In this document: positions 1-10,404 of the stretch, one piece after another
Position numbering within the stretch: position 1 is the stretch's first letter
How the letters are laid out: every line of letters begins with the position of its first letter
Assembly (NCBI RefSeq): GCF_001885585.1
Contig: NZ_LSRP01000129.1
Coordinates: 62,001-126,000 of the forward strand
From: Pararhizobium antarcticum
GTDB taxonomy: Bacteria > Pseudomonadota > Alphaproteobacteria > Rhizobiales > Rhizobiaceae
Reading direction: 5' to 3'
DNA: 64,000 nt
Made by a program: the position numbers and the translations under genes
The notes under the pieces: model-generated
Told to the model about the DNA's origin: nothing
Seen by the model: only the letters and a program-made list of their open reading frames with translations
Databases searched by the model: none

Positions 1-806
1 ACCTTGGCGCTGCTGAACAGGCGCTCAAGCTTGTCGATGGGCGATGGCCCGGAAAATGGCGCCGTGGCGGTCGCCATTTGCCAGAAGATTGGCGAGGTGA
101 TGTAATTTTTCCCGATTGCTCCCTCTTCGGAAGGCGCACGCAGAAGCAGTGTGCCTTCGGTGCCGTACAGGCTGATCGATCCATTTTTGCCAAGATCAAG
201 AGATTTGAACAGCGGGGAGAAGGTTGAAAGGCGTAGCGAAAACGCGATCACGCCGGAAAATTCGCCGTTCCTGTCGGTCATGCGCCGGCTCATCATGACC
301 ACCATCTCGCCAAGTGGGGAGCGTGTCATGGTCTTTGCCGTGAACAACCTATCGTCCGAAGTGCGTTCATGGGTGAAGAAAAACGGCTGGTTGGCGAGGT
401 TGCCCTGGATACCGGTGCTCGTCTCCGAGCGCAGGATCACGACACCCTTCCTGTCGAGGATGTAGATTTCGCCGAGACCCGACGCCGTGGACGTATCGCC
501 GAGAAAGGCGCGGCGCCTTTGCGGATTGAATCTGAAATCAGCGTTTGCGGGAACAAGCTCGCGTACGGCCATCAGCATCCGGTCGGCGCCCCGAAACGTC
601 TGCAATACGTCACGCTCCACGGAGGTCGTAACGTTGAGGGCGGAAATTTCCGCCTGTTTCCAGTCCCGATATCTCTGGTCGAGAAGCAGAAAGCTGAACA
701 GTGCGGTGAAACCGGCAAGGATCGCCGCCATCAGCACGACCCAACCGGAACGGATGATATGCCGCCGGGACGATCGGGTTGTCAGGGCATGCAAGAGGCC
801 GTTCAA
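1..806 (-). CDS. Membrane sensor protein with N-terminal cache-like domain (3' end outside window)
   Basis: The reading frame is open from a stop near 930 to the window edge, so about 268 N-terminal residues are visible. A TTG at 804-806 is the best start: an AAGGA sits about 10 bases upstream and no ATG exists in frame. The protein has a short cytoplasmic tail, a membrane segment at about residues 15-40 (WVVLMAAILAGFTALFSF), then an extracytoplasmic stretch that reads like a PDC/dCache sensor (for example GLGEIYILDRKGVVILRSET). Such N-termini usually precede a GGDEF or histidine-kinase output module. That part lies outside the window, so the signalling type cannot be given. It lies downstream of rlmH on the same strand. 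Confidence 0.7.
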   Translation of the reverse strand, partial: MNGLLHALTTRSSRRHIIRSGWVVLMAAILAGFTALFSFLLLDQRYRDWKQAEISALNVTTSVERDVLQTFRGADRMLMAVRELVPANADFRFNPQRRRAFLGDTSTASGLGEIYILDRKGVVILRSETSTGIQGNLANQPFFFTHERTSDDRLFTAKTMTRSPLGEMVVMMSRRMTDRNGEFSGVIAFSLRLSTFSPLFKSLDLGKNGSISLYGTEGTLLLRAPSEEGAIGKNYITSPIFWQMATATAPFSGPSPIDKLERLFSSAK

Positions 807-973
807 GATATTGTCATCCTTCAGCGACGCCTGTCGGCACCGGGCGCTTTTGCCGGCCGCACGGTCCTTGTTCTCCGTGGGACAGTCGTGCCGACGGAAC
901 AGGCGTTCATGCCCGTGAGAATAGTCATGCGACGATTAACGGTAGATTAGAGATAGCCCCCGAAATCCTGCGC

Positions 974-1456
974 TCAGGCGCGATGATAGGGATGGCCTGA
1001 CAGTATGGTTACGGCCCGGTAAAGCTGTTCTGCTATCAGAATGCGGACGAGCTGGTGCGGCCAGGTCATCTTGCCCAGGCAAATCACGGCGTCGGCCTTG
1101 CCGCGAAACTGCGGGTCGAGACCATCGGCACCGCCGATGACCAGCGTCAGGTCGCGCTTGCCATTGTCGCGGAAGGTTCCGATCAGTGCGGCGAAGCCTT
1201 CTGAATCCATCGCCTTGCCGCGCTCGTCAAGCAGGATCAGTATGCCGGCATCCGGCAGGGCTTTCTCGAGCTGCGCGGCCTCTTCGCGTTTTCTCGTATC
1301 CGCGCTTGATGCTCGGCTTTCCGCAAGCTCGAGCACGCGGGACATTTCGAGCCCGATCGCGGGACCCGCCTTGGCGAAACGGTCCAGATAACGCGCCGCA
1401 AGTTCCTTTTCCGGGCCCGCCTTGAGGCGCCCGACAGCAAAAAGGCCAACCCGCAT
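974..1456 (-). CDS. rlmH: 23S rRNA pseudouridine(1915) N3-methyltransferase RlmH
   Basis: This 160-residue SPOUT methyltransferase methylates pseudouridine 1915 in helix 69 of 23S rRNA on assembled ribosomes. The protein begins MRVGLFAVGRLKAGPEKEL and carries the trefoil-knot SAM-binding stretch LVIGGADGLDP and a C-terminal HQLVRILIAEQLYRA, all typical of the family, at the normal length. The frame is open upstream to 1531, but the extra 25 residues are not RlmH-like, so the ATG at 1456 was chosen. It follows rsfS on the same strand, the usual rhizobial order of ribosome-maturation genes. Confidence 0.95.
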   Translation of the reverse strand: MRVGLFAVGRLKAGPEKELAARYLDRFAKAGPAIGLEMSRVLELAESRASSADTRKREEAAQLEKALPDAGILILLDERGKAMDSEGFAALIGTFRDNGKRDLTLVIGGADGLDPQFRGKADAVICLGKMTWPHQLVRILIAEQLYRAVTILSGHPYHRA

Positions 1457-1615
1457 GCGCCTAACCGATCCTTTGCAAAAACCTGCTCTCCGGCGGGCGA
1501 ATGTCGCCGCTCGCAGGTCCACAGTTGTCATTACGCCCGGGACGTCCTGTCATCGCCGGGTGCCTTGCATCCATCCTGAACGGGAAGACGTTCCCCGCCG
1601 TTCGTGGAGGGTGCT

Positions 1616-2029
1616 TCAGTGCAGCGTGCCATCTTCCATGTCCGGAGCGGCCCACATCTTTTCGATGTTGTAGAACTCGCGGATTTCGGGGCGGAACACA
1701 TGAACGATGATGTCACCACCGTCGATCAGGACCCAGTCTCCGGTTTCCAGGCCTTCGACACGGGCATTGCCATGTCCTCCGTCCTTGAGATCCGTCATCA
1801 GGTGATCGGCGATTGCCATGACGTGTCTGCTCGATCGCCCGGAGACAACGATCATATAGTCTCCCAGCGCCGATTTTCCGGCAATGTCGATGGTGACGAT
1901 TTCTTCAGCCTTTGAGTCCTCGAGGCTTTCGAGGACCAGTTTGAGCGCCCCATCGGCTGCGTCGTCGCGGCGGTCCGGGCTCTTCGGGAAGGTGCGTGCT
2001 GCAGTTCCCTTTGCGTGTACTGTTGTCAG
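1616..2029 (-). CDS. rsfS: Ribosomal silencing factor RsfS, apparent CTG start
   Basis: RsfS (Iojap/DUF143) binds ribosomal protein L14 on the 50S subunit and blocks subunit joining in slow growth. The frame encodes the conserved core LEDSKAEEIVTIDIAGKSAL, then DYMIVVSGRSSRHV and GLETGDWVLIDGGDIIVHVF. No ATG, GTG or TTG lies between the upstream stop (2105-2107) and the conserved core. The best start is CTG at 2027-2029, seven bases after GGAAAGGA, giving a protein beginning (M)TTVHAKGTAARTF, which matches the N-terminus I recall for rhizobial homologs. Length would be 137 residues. The alternative ATG at 1855 would delete the conserved first strand and helix, so it is rejected. The start codon itself remains an inference. 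Confidence 0.85.
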   Translation of the reverse strand: MTTVHAKGTAARTFPKSPDRRDDAADGALKLVLESLEDSKAEEIVTIDIAGKSALGDYMIVVSGRSSRHVMAIADHLMTDLKDGGHGNARVEGLETGDWVLIDGGDIIVHVFRPEIREFYNIEKMWAAPDMEDGTLH

Positions 2030-2149
2030 GGTTTTTCCTTTCCAAATGACAGAACAGGCACGAGGCGATTCGACTTTTTCGGATCGACCCGCCCCCTGAA
2101 TGTAGTCATCAAACCCCTAAGGTTTCAAGACGCGAGAAATAAATGACAG

Positions 2150-2770
2150 TTATTCGGATCTGGCGCGCAGTGCGGTCGAACTGAGGGTGGAGCGCGGTCC
2201 GTGAATGAAGGTCCAGGCGGGTGCCTTGCGCAGCGCCAGCGTTGCGGCATCGTCTTCGTCGATCCGTGCATAGTCGAAGGTTTTCGCCATTTTCGAGGAG
2301 AGATAGGCAAGCGTCGCGCCCGGCCGGTCGATGACGGCGATCGGGAAGGTGCGGGCGATCGTCTGCCAGTTCTGCCAGCGGTGGAAATCCTTGAGGTTGT
2401 CGGCGCCCATGATCCAGACGAAATGGATGTCGCGGTTCCGTTCGCGGATCTTTTCCAGCGTCCGCGCCGTGTAGCTCTGCCCGAGCGTGCGCTCGAAGGC
2501 GGTGACCTTGATGCGCGGATTGCGGGCGATCTTCTCGCTGAGCGCGATGCGTTCGGCCAGCGGCGCGAGGTCGCGGCGGCTCTTGAGCGGATTGCCTGGT
2601 GTTACCATCCACCAGAGCTGGTCGAGCGCCAGGCGCCTGAGCGCGATTTCGGCCACCAGCCCGTGGCCGCCATGCGGCGGATTGAAAGAGCCCCCGAACA
2701 GTCCGACGGTCATTCCGCTTTCGACATGCGGCATCCGAAGATAGGGCTGCTTCACGTCATCGGTTGACAC
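2150..2770 (-). CDS. nadD: Nicotinate-nucleotide adenylyltransferase NadD
   Basis: NadD converts nicotinate mononucleotide and ATP to deamido-NAD, the penultimate step of NAD synthesis. The nucleotidyltransferase motif GGSFNPPHGGH is near residue 26 and the second nucleotide-binding motif near the C-terminus is LSSTALRAR. The stretch LDQLWWMVTPGNPLKSR is typical of the enzyme. The GTG at 2768-2770 abuts the proA stop and gives 206 residues. Internal ATGs at 2734 and 2713 would also leave the catalytic motif intact, so the start is uncertain. It is translated after proA. Confidence 0.93.
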   Translation of the reverse strand: MSTDDVKQPYLRMPHVESGMTVGLFGGSFNPPHGGHGLVAEIALRRLALDQLWWMVTPGNPLKSRRDLAPLAERIALSEKIARNPRIKVTAFERTLGQSYTARTLEKIRERNRDIHFVWIMGADNLKDFHRWQNWQTIARTFPIAVIDRPGATLAYLSSKMAKTFDYARIDEDDAATLALRKAPAWTFIHGPRSTLSSTALRARSE

Positions 2771-4054
2771 TCAGGGCCGGACCTGACCGGTGCCGCGCAC
2801 CCTGTATTTGAAGGAAGTCAGTTGTTCGACGCCAACAGGACCGCGAGCGTGCATTTTGCCCGTGGCGATGCCGATCTCGCCGCCCATGCCGAATTCCCCG
2901 CCATCGGCGAATTGTGTCGAGGCATTGTGCAGAAGGATGGCGGAATCAATTTCCGCGAAGAAGCGCTCGGCGACCGTGGCATCCTGCGCAATTACAGCTT
3001 CGGTATGTCCAGATGACCACTGGCCGATATGATCGATCGCACCTTTAATGCCATCGACGAGTTTGACCGACATGATGGCATCCAGATATTCTGTTGCCCA
3101 GTCTTCCTCCGTCGCGGGAATAAGCCCTTGCACCATGGCGCGAATATCATCGCTGGCGCGCACTTCGCATCCGGCGTCCTGCAGCGCACGGATGAGCGGA
3201 ACCACGAGGCGGTCCTTGCCGGCACGGTCGATCAACAGGGTTTCCGCGGAGCCACAGACACCCGTGCGGCGCATCTTGGCATTGACGAGAATGGCCTTGG
3301 CCATGTCGAGATAGGCGGAGGCATCGACATAGACATGGCAGAGGCCTTCGAGATGCGCGAAGACCGGCACCCGAGCTTCATTCTGGACGCGGGCGACGAG
3401 GCTTTTTCCGCCGCGCGGCACGATGACGTCGATGGCGCCGTTGAGGCCCGACAGCATGGCCCCGACGGCCACGCGGTCCGCGACCGGAACCATCTGTATC
3501 GCATGCTCTGGAAGTCCTGCATCCTTCAGGCCCTGCACTAGGCACGCATGGATCGCCTGCGATGAATGCAGGCTGTCGGAGCCGCCGCGCAGGATCACGG
3601 CATTGCCGGCTTTCAGGCAGAGCGCACCGGCATCGGCCGTGACGTTTGGCCGGCTTTCATAGATGACGCCGATAACGCCGAGCGGCGTGCGCACCCGCTC
3701 GATATGCAGGCCGTTCGGCCGGTCCCATTCGGCGATGATGTCACCGACCGGATCGCGCAGGTCTGCGATCGCGCGGATGCCGTTTGCCATGTCGACAATG
3801 CGGTCGTCGGTCAGCGTCAACCGGTCGAGAAACGAGGCGGCAACGCCGGATTCACGAGCGTTTTCAAGATCCACGACATTGGCGGCGAGGATATCGTCCT
3901 TCGCGGCCAGGATATGATCGGCCATGCTGATCAGCGCCGCATGCTTGCGCTCGGCCGACGCCGTGGCCAATGGCCGGCTGGCAGCTTTCGCCTGGCGGCC
4001 GATCGCCGCCATGATATCGAGGACCTCGTGTTTGTCCTTCACCGCCTCAAGCAT
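2771..4054 (-). CDS. proA: Gamma-glutamyl phosphate reductase ProA
   Basis: ProA reduces gamma-glutamyl phosphate to glutamate-5-semialdehyde with NADPH, the second step of proline synthesis. The 427-residue protein has the aldehyde-dehydrogenase-like features of the family: [29 protein letters not shown], the catalytic-cysteine region [15 protein letters not shown] and the C-terminal [16 protein letters not shown]. The ATG at 4054 overlaps the last 8 bases of proB, so the two are translationally coupled. The frame continues upstream without family resemblance, so the longer version was not used. Confidence 0.95.
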   Translation of the reverse strand: MLEAVKDKHEVLDIMAAIGRQAKAASRPLATASAERKHAALISMADHILAAKDDILAANVVDLENARESGVAASFLDRLTLTDDRIVDMANGIRAIADLRDPVGDIIAEWDRPNGLHIERVRTPLGVIGVIYESRPNVTADAGALCLKAGNAVILRGGSDSLHSSQAIHACLVQGLKDAGLPEHAIQMVPVADRVAVGAMLSGLNGAIDVIVPRGGKSLVARVQNEARVPVFAHLEGLCHVYVDASAYLDMAKAILVNAKMRRTGVCGSAETLLIDRAGKDRLVVPLIRALQDAGCEVRASDDIRAMVQGLIPATEEDWATEYLDAIMSVKLVDGIKGAIDHIGQWSSGHTEAVIAQDATVAERFFAEIDSAILLHNASTQFADGGEFGMGGEIGIATGKMHARGPVGVEQLTSFKYRVRGTGQVRP

Positions 4055-5219
4055 TGGCAGCATCCTTTTCCACGTCTGCGTCACGGCGCACGCCGCTGGC
4101 CGTCATGACCATATCGTCCCGGTGCACCATCGCCGCGCGCCCGGCGTAACCGAGGATCGTGGCGATCTCTGCGGATTTCCGGCCTGTGATCTGGCGGGCC
4201 TCATCGGCATCGTAGCCGGCGAGCCCGCGGCCGATTTCGCGTCCCTCGGTGCCGATGATGGCGATCGTGTCGCCCCGGCTGAAACTGCCGGTGACCTGGC
4301 GCACGCCGGCCGGAAGCAGGCTCTTGCCGGATCGAAGAGCGGTTTCGGCGCCGGCGTCGATGGCCAGGCTGCCAGCGGGAAGAAGCTGTCCGGCAATCCA
4401 GGTCTTGCGCGCCGTGACCGGCGAGCCGGACGGGGCAAACCAGGAAGAACGCGCGCCGTTTTCGATGGCCGACAACGGATGGTCGGGCTTTCCGGACGCG
4501 ATGATCATGGCGCAGCCGGCACCGGTGGCAATCTTGCCGGCATCGATCTTGGTGCGCATGCCGCCGCGCGACAGTTCGGAGGCCGCACCGCCGGCCATCG
4601 CCTCGATCGCCGGGGTGATGTCCGCGATCGTGTCGAGAAACCGCGCGTCCGGATCGAGATGTGGCGGAGCCGTATAAAGACCGTCGATGTCGGACAGAAG
4701 GACAAGCAGGTCGGCGCCCGTCATGGTGGCGACGCGCGCGGCGAGCCGGTCATTGTCACCATAGCGGATTTCCGTGGTCGCGACCGTGTCGTTTTCATTG
4801 ATGATCGGCACGGCACCCAGCTTGAGCAACTGGTTGATGGTCGCCCGCGCATTGAGATAGCGGCGCCGCTCTTCGGTGTCGCCCAACGTCAAAAGGATCT
4901 GGCCGGCGACGATCGCATGGGTCGACAGGCTTTCGGACCAGGCGCGCGCCAGTGCGATCTGTCCGATCGCCGCCGCCGCCTGGCTTTCCTCGAGTTTCAG
5001 CGCCCCGGACGGCAGGTCGAGGACCGAGCGCCCGAGCGCGATGGCGCCGGAGGAAACCACAAGCACGTCCACGCCCTTGGCTCGCAGGGCGGCGAGATCG
5101 GCGCACAAGGCGTCGAGCCATGCGGCCTTCAGCCCGGTCCCGCGATCGACAAGCAGGGCCGAGCCGATCTTGATCACAATCCGGCGGTACTTCTCCAGCG
5201 GTTTGCGCGTCTTCGTCAT
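4047..5219 (-). CDS. proB: Glutamate 5-kinase ProB with C-terminal PUA domain
   Basis: ProB phosphorylates glutamate to gamma-glutamyl phosphate and is usually the proline feedback point. The 390-residue protein starts [20 protein letters not shown]. An amino-acid kinase domain covers about residues 15-270 ([45 protein letters not shown]), followed by a PUA domain at about 290-380. Its start lies one base from the obgE stop and its end overlaps proA, so obgE-proB-proA-nadD reads as one operon. Confidence 0.95.
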   Translation of the reverse strand: MTKTRKPLEKYRRIVIKIGSALLVDRGTGLKAAWLDALCADLAALRAKGVDVLVVSSGAIALGRSVLDLPSGALKLEESQAAAAIGQIALARAWSESLSTHAIVAGQILLTLGDTEERRRYLNARATINQLLKLGAVPIINENDTVATTEIRYGDNDRLAARVATMTGADLLVLLSDIDGLYTAPPHLDPDARFLDTIADITPAIEAMAGGAASELSRGGMRTKIDAGKIATGAGCAMIIASGKPDHPLSAIENGARSSWFAPSGSPVTARKTWIAGQLLPAGSLAIDAGAETALRSGKSLLPAGVRQVTGSFSRGDTIAIIGTEGREIGRGLAGYDADEARQITGRKSAEIATILGYAGRAAMVHRDDMVMTASGVRRDADVEKDAANA

Positions 5220-5220
5220 C

Positions 5221-6249
<1,029 letters not shown>

Positions 6250-6317
6250 TCACCTGCTGGGCCAACTTGCCCGTCATAATCGCCGCCATCGATATAGGCG
6301 GTTATTCCGGAGGTCAA

Positions 6318-6345
6318 AGAATATCGTGAAGTTTTTGCGCGGCAA
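6318..6345 (-). promoter_or_regulatory. Candidate sigma-70 promoter for obgE operon
   Basis: Read on the minus strand there is TTGCCG (6345-6340), a 16-base spacer and TATTCT (6323-6318), about 75 bases before the obgE start. The match is moderate and was found by eye. Confidence 0.4.
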
Positions 6346-6633
6346 CGTCGAGTATGCCGTTGGTAGAGGCTGATATCTGGCCCTGCGGGGACATTCTGCT
6401 GCGGCAGACCCGCATAATGCTTCAATTGCAACGGTGCAGGCAACAGGCAGCCTTCTGGTCGCCGCAGTTCAGACCGGCCGGTCAAGCCGGGCCAGACCCG
6501 CAGGCCAGAACCGCAGAGAGGTTCCCTGTGCGTATCCGACAGCGTCAGGGCTTGTTCGGCTTGGGCATTGGATGCCTAAAAATCAATCAAGACGTGCATC
6601 ATTGGCCATGAATTGAGCGATGGACAGGCCTTG

Positions 6634-6657
6634 GTCTTTGAAAAGACTGGGTAGTCT
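6634..6657 (+). promoter_or_regulatory. Candidate GntR operator: overlapping palindromes
   Basis: Two overlapping inverted repeats lie 33-56 bases before the gntR start: GTCTTT-GA-AAAGAC (6634-6647) and AGACT-GGGT-AGTCT (6644-6657). Together they form three GTCT/AGAC half-sites. FCD-type GntR proteins often bind short palindromes next to their own gene, so autoregulation and control of the downstream transporter is the simplest reading. Confidence 0.4.
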
Positions 6658-6689
6658 GGACTGGCACGGGTCTTGCTGTTCTCTCTTGT

Positions 6690-7457
6690 ATGCAAGACAG
6701 CCCGACACAGACCACGTTGCAATCCACCATCGAGGAGGCCATCGTTTCCGGTATCCTCAGCGCACGCATCCGTCCGGGCACGCGGCTGAGCGAAAACCAA
6801 CTGGCCGGGCTTTTTGACGTATCGCGGACACGCGTGCGCGAAGCGATGATGCGGCTCGAAAGCCGCTGCATCGTCCATGTCAGCCCGCGGCGGGGCTGGT
6901 TCGTCGTCGAGCCTTCCGCGGAGGAGGCGATGATGGTCTATGGCGCGCGGCGCGCTATTGAATCCGGCCTCCTGCGGGGCATGCGCGTCCTGAGCGACGC
7001 GGGCCGGGCCGCAATTCGCGATCATCTTGCCGAAGAAAAGGCGGAGATGACCGCCGGAAACCGGCAGCGCCTGACCTGCCTGATGGGCGATTTTCACATC
7101 CGAATCGCCGAACTTGCCGAAAATCCCGTCCTTACGGAAATCCTGCGCGACCTCACCGCACGCACCATTCTCATATCGATGCTCTATCAGTCGGATTTCC
7201 ACGCCTTGCAGTCGCATCTCGGCCACTGTCGCATCGCTGAGGCGATGGAGGACGGGAATTTCGAGCGGGCTGCGGAACTGTCGATCGAACATCTCGACGA
7301 GGTGGAGATGGGGCTGGACCTGACCCGACGCCCGGATCCGCTGTCGGAGCTTCGCAACTCCCTTTCACTTCCTCCCAAGGCGTTTCCGTCCCCTTCCGGC
7401 GGAACCCTCATCCAGACCGACCCAATATACAAACCCTTCAAAACAAAAGGAAAATGA
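6690..7457 (+). CDS. GntR/FCD-family transcriptional regulator
   Basis: The 255-residue protein has an N-terminal winged helix (about 10-75: GTRLSENQLAGLFDVSRTRV then REAMMRLE) and an FCD ligand-binding domain (about 85-225) with the acidic/histidine metal-site pattern (GDFHIRIAEL; LGHCRIAEAMEDG). These regulators usually sense a small carboxylic or amino acid. The gene is followed after only 4 bases by an amino-acid binding protein gene, so it very likely controls that transporter. The last 30 residues are proline-rich and unlike the family. Palindromes upstream suggest autoregulation. Confidence 0.88.
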   Translation: MQDSPTQTTLQSTIEEAIVSGILSARIRPGTRLSENQLAGLFDVSRTRVREAMMRLESRCIVHVSPRRGWFVVEPSAEEAMMVYGARRAIESGLLRGMRVLSDAGRAAIRDHLAEEKAEMTAGNRQRLTCLMGDFHIRIAELAENPVLTEILRDLTARTILISMLYQSDFHALQSHLGHCRIAEAMEDGNFERAAELSIEHLDEVEMGLDLTRRPDPLSELRNSLSLPPKAFPSPSGGTLIQTDPIYKPFKTKGK

Positions 7458-7461
7458 CCTA

Positions 7462-8247
7462 ATGTTTGCCAAAAATCTCTTGATCGCCGCCGCAATTCTT
7501 GCCGGTACGCTCGGACTTTCCACCGCGTCGCATGCCGATACGCTCGGTGATATCGCCGCCCGCGGCACGATCCGCGTGGCCGTGCCACAGGATTTCCCGC
7601 CATTCGGCAGCGTCGGCACTGATATGACGCCGATGGGCTACGACATCGATATGGCCAATCTGATTGCCGAAAAGCTCGGCGTGAAGGCGGAACTGGTGCC
7701 TGTTACCAGCGCCAACCGCATTCCCTATCTCCAGACCAACAAGGTCGATCTGGTCATTTCCAGCCTGGGCAAAAACGCCGAGCGGGAAGCGGTGATCGAC
7801 TTTACCGCTGCATACGCCCCGTTCTTCAACGGTGTTTTTGCACCGTCCGAGGTTGCCGTCACCAAAGTCGAGGACCTGTCCGGCAAGGTGGTCGGCGTGA
7901 CGCGCGGTGCGGTCGAGGATCTGGAACTGACCAAGATCGCGCCTGCCGATCTGACCATCAAGCGCTACGAGGACAACAACGGCACGATCTCGGCCTTCCT
8001 GTCCGGGCAGGTCGAACTTGTCGCCACCGGCAATGTCGTTGCGGCCGCCATCCTTGCCAAGAACCCGCCCAAGCGCCCGGAACTGAAGTTCCTGATCAAG
8101 AACTCGCCCTGCTATATCGGCCTCAACAAGAACGATCCTGCGTTGCTGGAAAAGGTCAATGCGATCATCGCGACGGCCAAGACCGACGGCACGATGAATG
8201 CGATTGCCCAGAAATGGCTGGGGTCCGACATTCCCGCCGATCTCTGA
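7462..8247 (+). CDS. Polar amino-acid ABC transporter, periplasmic binding protein
   Basis: This 261-residue protein is a family 3 solute-binding protein. A signal peptide (MFAKNLLIAAAILAGTLGLS, cleavage after SHA near residue 25) is followed by the expected two-lobe sequence: RGTIRVAVPQDFPPFGSVG, GYDIDMANLIAEKLGV, NRIPYLQTNKVDLVISSLG. It is the first structural gene of a transporter with two permeases and an ATPase. The substrate cannot be assigned beyond polar amino acid or a close relative. Confidence 0.9.
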   Translation: MFAKNLLIAAAILAGTLGLSTASHADTLGDIAARGTIRVAVPQDFPPFGSVGTDMTPMGYDIDMANLIAEKLGVKAELVPVTSANRIPYLQTNKVDLVISSLGKNAEREAVIDFTAAYAPFFNGVFAPSEVAVTKVEDLSGKVVGVTRGAVEDLELTKIAPADLTIKRYEDNNGTISAFLSGQVELVATGNVVAAAILAKNPPKRPELKFLIKNSPCYIGLNKNDPALLEKVNAIIATAKTDGTMNAIAQKWLGSDIPADL

Positions 8248-8325
8248 TCGGATATCTGCCGCGACCTGCCACCCCGCCCCGTCTGCGGGGTGGCCCGTCA
8301 TCGCATCCAGCAGGGGGAAACCGCG

Positions 8326-8997
8326 TTGAACTACCAATTCGAATTCAACTGGCTGGCCCAGTATTATCCGGAGATCGTCAAGGGCATCGGCATCACGCTG
8401 CAATTGATCAGCATCGGCGCTGTGCTCGGCATAGCGCTCGGAATTGCCTGTGCCTGGGCGCGCGCGCTCGGTCCGGCCTGGCTGAAGCCGGTCGTTGCGA
8501 CCTATGTCGAACTGATCCGCAACACGCCTTTCCTGATCCAGCTGTTCTTTATTTTTTTCGGTCTGCCGTCGCTGGGCGTGCAACTGGGCGAATTGCAGGC
8601 GGCGAATATCGCCATGGTGGTCAATCTTGGCGCCTATAGCTGCGAGATCATCCGGGCCGGCATCCAGTCGACGCAGAAGGGCCAGTTCGAGGCGGGCGCC
8701 AGCCTGGCCATGACTCCCTTCGAGACCTTTCGCCATGTGGTGCTGGTGCCTTCGCTGCAGCGGATCTGGCCGGCGCTGTCGTCACAGGTGGTTATCGTCA
8801 TGCTGGGCTCCTCCGTCGTTTCGCAGATCGCCGCCGAGGACCTGACATTTGCGGCCAATTTCATTCAGTCGCGAACCTTCCGCGCCTTCGAAGCCTATAT
8901 GGTCTCGACGCTGATTTATCTCGTTCTGGCCGTCCTTTTGCGGCAGATCCTTGCTGTCATCGGCGGCTTCATCTTCCCCAGGAGGGCCGTGCGATGA
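8326..8997 (+). CDS. Amino-acid ABC transporter permease (HisM/GlnP type), first
   Basis: The 223-residue inner-membrane protein has several membrane segments and the EAA loop signature typical of polar amino-acid permeases (EAGASLAMTPFETFRHVVLV). The TTG at 8326, preceded by AGGGGG about 8 bases away, gives the usual N-terminus MNYQFEFNWLAQYYPEI. A GTG at 8290 would add 12 unrelated residues. Its stop overlaps the next permease gene by 4 bases (ATGA). Confidence 0.88.
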   Translation: MNYQFEFNWLAQYYPEIVKGIGITLQLISIGAVLGIALGIACAWARALGPAWLKPVVATYVELIRNTPFLIQLFFIFFGLPSLGVQLGELQAANIAMVVNLGAYSCEIIRAGIQSTQKGQFEAGASLAMTPFETFRHVVLVPSLQRIWPALSSQVVIVMLGSSVVSQIAAEDLTFAANFIQSRTFRAFEAYMVSTLIYLVLAVLLRQILAVIGGFIFPRRAVR

Positions 8998-9653
8998 CCG
9001 AATTCACGCTGTGGGATATTCTCAGAAACCTGCTGCTTGCCACACGCTGGACCATTGTGTTGTCGCTGGTGTCCTTCGTCGGCGGCGGTCTTGTGGGTCT
9101 GCTGCTTCTGTTCCTGCGCATTAGCGCACACAAGGCCGTGCGGATTTTTGCACGCTGCTACATCGAACTCTTCCAGGGTACGCCACTTTTGATGCAGTTG
9201 TTCATCGCCTTTTTCGGCCTTGGCCTCCTCGGGGTCGATGTTCCAGCCTGGCTGGCTGCGGGACTGGCCCTCATTCTGTGGACGGCTGCGTTCCTCGCGG
9301 AAATCTGGCGCGGCTGCGTCGAGGCCATCGCCAAGGGCCAGTGGGAAGCATCCGCCAGCCTTGGCATGGGACGGCTGCAGCAGATGCGCTACGTCATCCT
9401 TCCGCAGGCCATGAAGATCGCCGTGCCGCCGACGGTCGGTTTTTCGGTGCAGGTCGTCAAGGGCACCGCCCTGACATCGATCATCGGTTTCGTGGAACTT
9501 TCGAAGGCTGGCACTGTCGTCACCAATGCAACGTTCCAGCCCTTCACGGTCTATGGCCTCGTCGCTCTCATCTATTTCGCACTTTGCTGGCCGCTGTCCA
9601 GGAGCAGCCAGATGCTGGAAAGGAAGCTTAATGTCGCTCATCGAAATCACTGA
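8994..9653 (+). CDS. Amino-acid ABC transporter permease, second
   Basis: This 219-residue permease pairs with the preceding one to form the membrane channel. It shows hydrophobic segments and the EAA loop (EASASLGMGRLQQMRYVILP) followed by QAMKIAVPPTVGFSVQVVKG, typical of the family. It overlaps the upstream permease by ATGA and the downstream ATPase gene by 23 bases, so the three are translated together. Confidence 0.9.
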   Translation: MTEFTLWDILRNLLLATRWTIVLSLVSFVGGGLVGLLLLFLRISAHKAVRIFARCYIELFQGTPLLMQLFIAFFGLGLLGVDVPAWLAAGLALILWTAAFLAEIWRGCVEAIAKGQWEASASLGMGRLQQMRYVILPQAMKIAVPPTVGFSVQVVKGTALTSIIGFVELSKAGTVVTNATFQPFTVYGLVALIYFALCWPLSRSSQMLERKLNVAHRNH

Positions 9654-10356
9654 GGTGCGCAAGAGCTTCGGTTCAACCGAAGTTCTCAAAGGCATCAATC
9701 TCGACGTCCAGCCCGGCGAAGTGATTGCCATTATCGGCAAGAGTGGATCCGGGAAATCGACTTTGCTGCGCTGCATAAACGGTCTTGAGATGATCAGCGG
9801 TGGCTCGATTTCGGTCGCCGGAGCGCAGTTGCTCGACGACCAGCTGCATCTGAAGACGCTGCGGCTGAAAGTCGGTATGATCTTCCAGCAGTTCAACCTG
9901 TTTCCGCACCTCACCGTGGGCGGCAACGTCATCCTGTCGCAGACTGTCGTGAAAAAGACAGCAAAGCCGGCGGCGGAAGCCATGGCCCGCAGAATGCTCG
10001 ATCGCGTAGGCCTGGGCCACAAGTTCGATGCCTATCCGGATGAACTGTCCGGCGGCCAGCAGCAGCGCGTGGCGATCGCCCGGGCGCTGGCGATGGAGCC
10101 GATCGCATTGCTATGCGACGAGATCACCTCGGCGCTCGATCCCGAACTCGTCGCGGAGGTGCTGGCCGTCGTCCGTGAACTGGCGGCGGAAGGCATGACC
10201 CTGCTGATGGTCACCCATGAAATGAAGTTCGCCCGCGACGTCTGCTCGCGCGTGGTCTTCATGCACCAGGGCCGCGTGCATGAAATCGGCCCGCCGGATG
10301 CGGTTTTTTCAAACCCGCAGACGCCTGAGCTGAAGCAGTTCCTTGGCGTTCACTAG
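9631..10356 (+). CDS. Amino-acid ABC transporter ATP-binding protein
   Basis: This 241-residue ATPase starts MSLIEITEVRKSFGS; the longer frame upstream only reads through the permease gene. It has Walker A GKSGSGKSTLL, Q-loop IFQQFNLFPHLTV, signature LSGGQQQRVAIARAL, Walker B ALLCDEITSALDP and the switch histidine in MLVTHE-like LLMVTHEMKFA. It energises the two permeases. A strong hairpin 16 bases after its stop ends the operon. Confidence 0.95.
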   Translation: MSLIEITEVRKSFGSTEVLKGINLDVQPGEVIAIIGKSGSGKSTLLRCINGLEMISGGSISVAGAQLLDDQLHLKTLRLKVGMIFQQFNLFPHLTVGGNVILSQTVVKKTAKPAAEAMARRMLDRVGLGHKFDAYPDELSGGQQQRVAIARALAMEPIALLCDEITSALDPELVAEVLAVVRELAAEGMTLLMVTHEMKFARDVCSRVVFMHQGRVHEIGPPDAVFSNPQTPELKQFLGVH

Positions 10357-10371
10357 GTGTCGAGCTGAAAC

Positions 10372-10396
10372 AACCGGCCGCGTTTGGCGGCCGGTT
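10372..10396. terminator. Bidirectional hairpin between convergent genes
   Basis: A perfect 10-bp stem AACCGGCCGC / GCGGCCGGTT with a GTTTG loop lies between the ABC ATPase stop (10356) and the stop of the minus-strand acetyltransferase (10405). Neither side has a long T tract, so termination efficiency is uncertain, but its position fits a shared terminator. Confidence 0.6.
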
Positions 10397-10404
10397 CTCC
10401 TGGA

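Noticed and set aside
7459-8736. 425-codon minus-strand frame opposite the amino-acid binding protein and permease genes
   Set aside because: It is antisense to recognisable transporter genes and has no family features.
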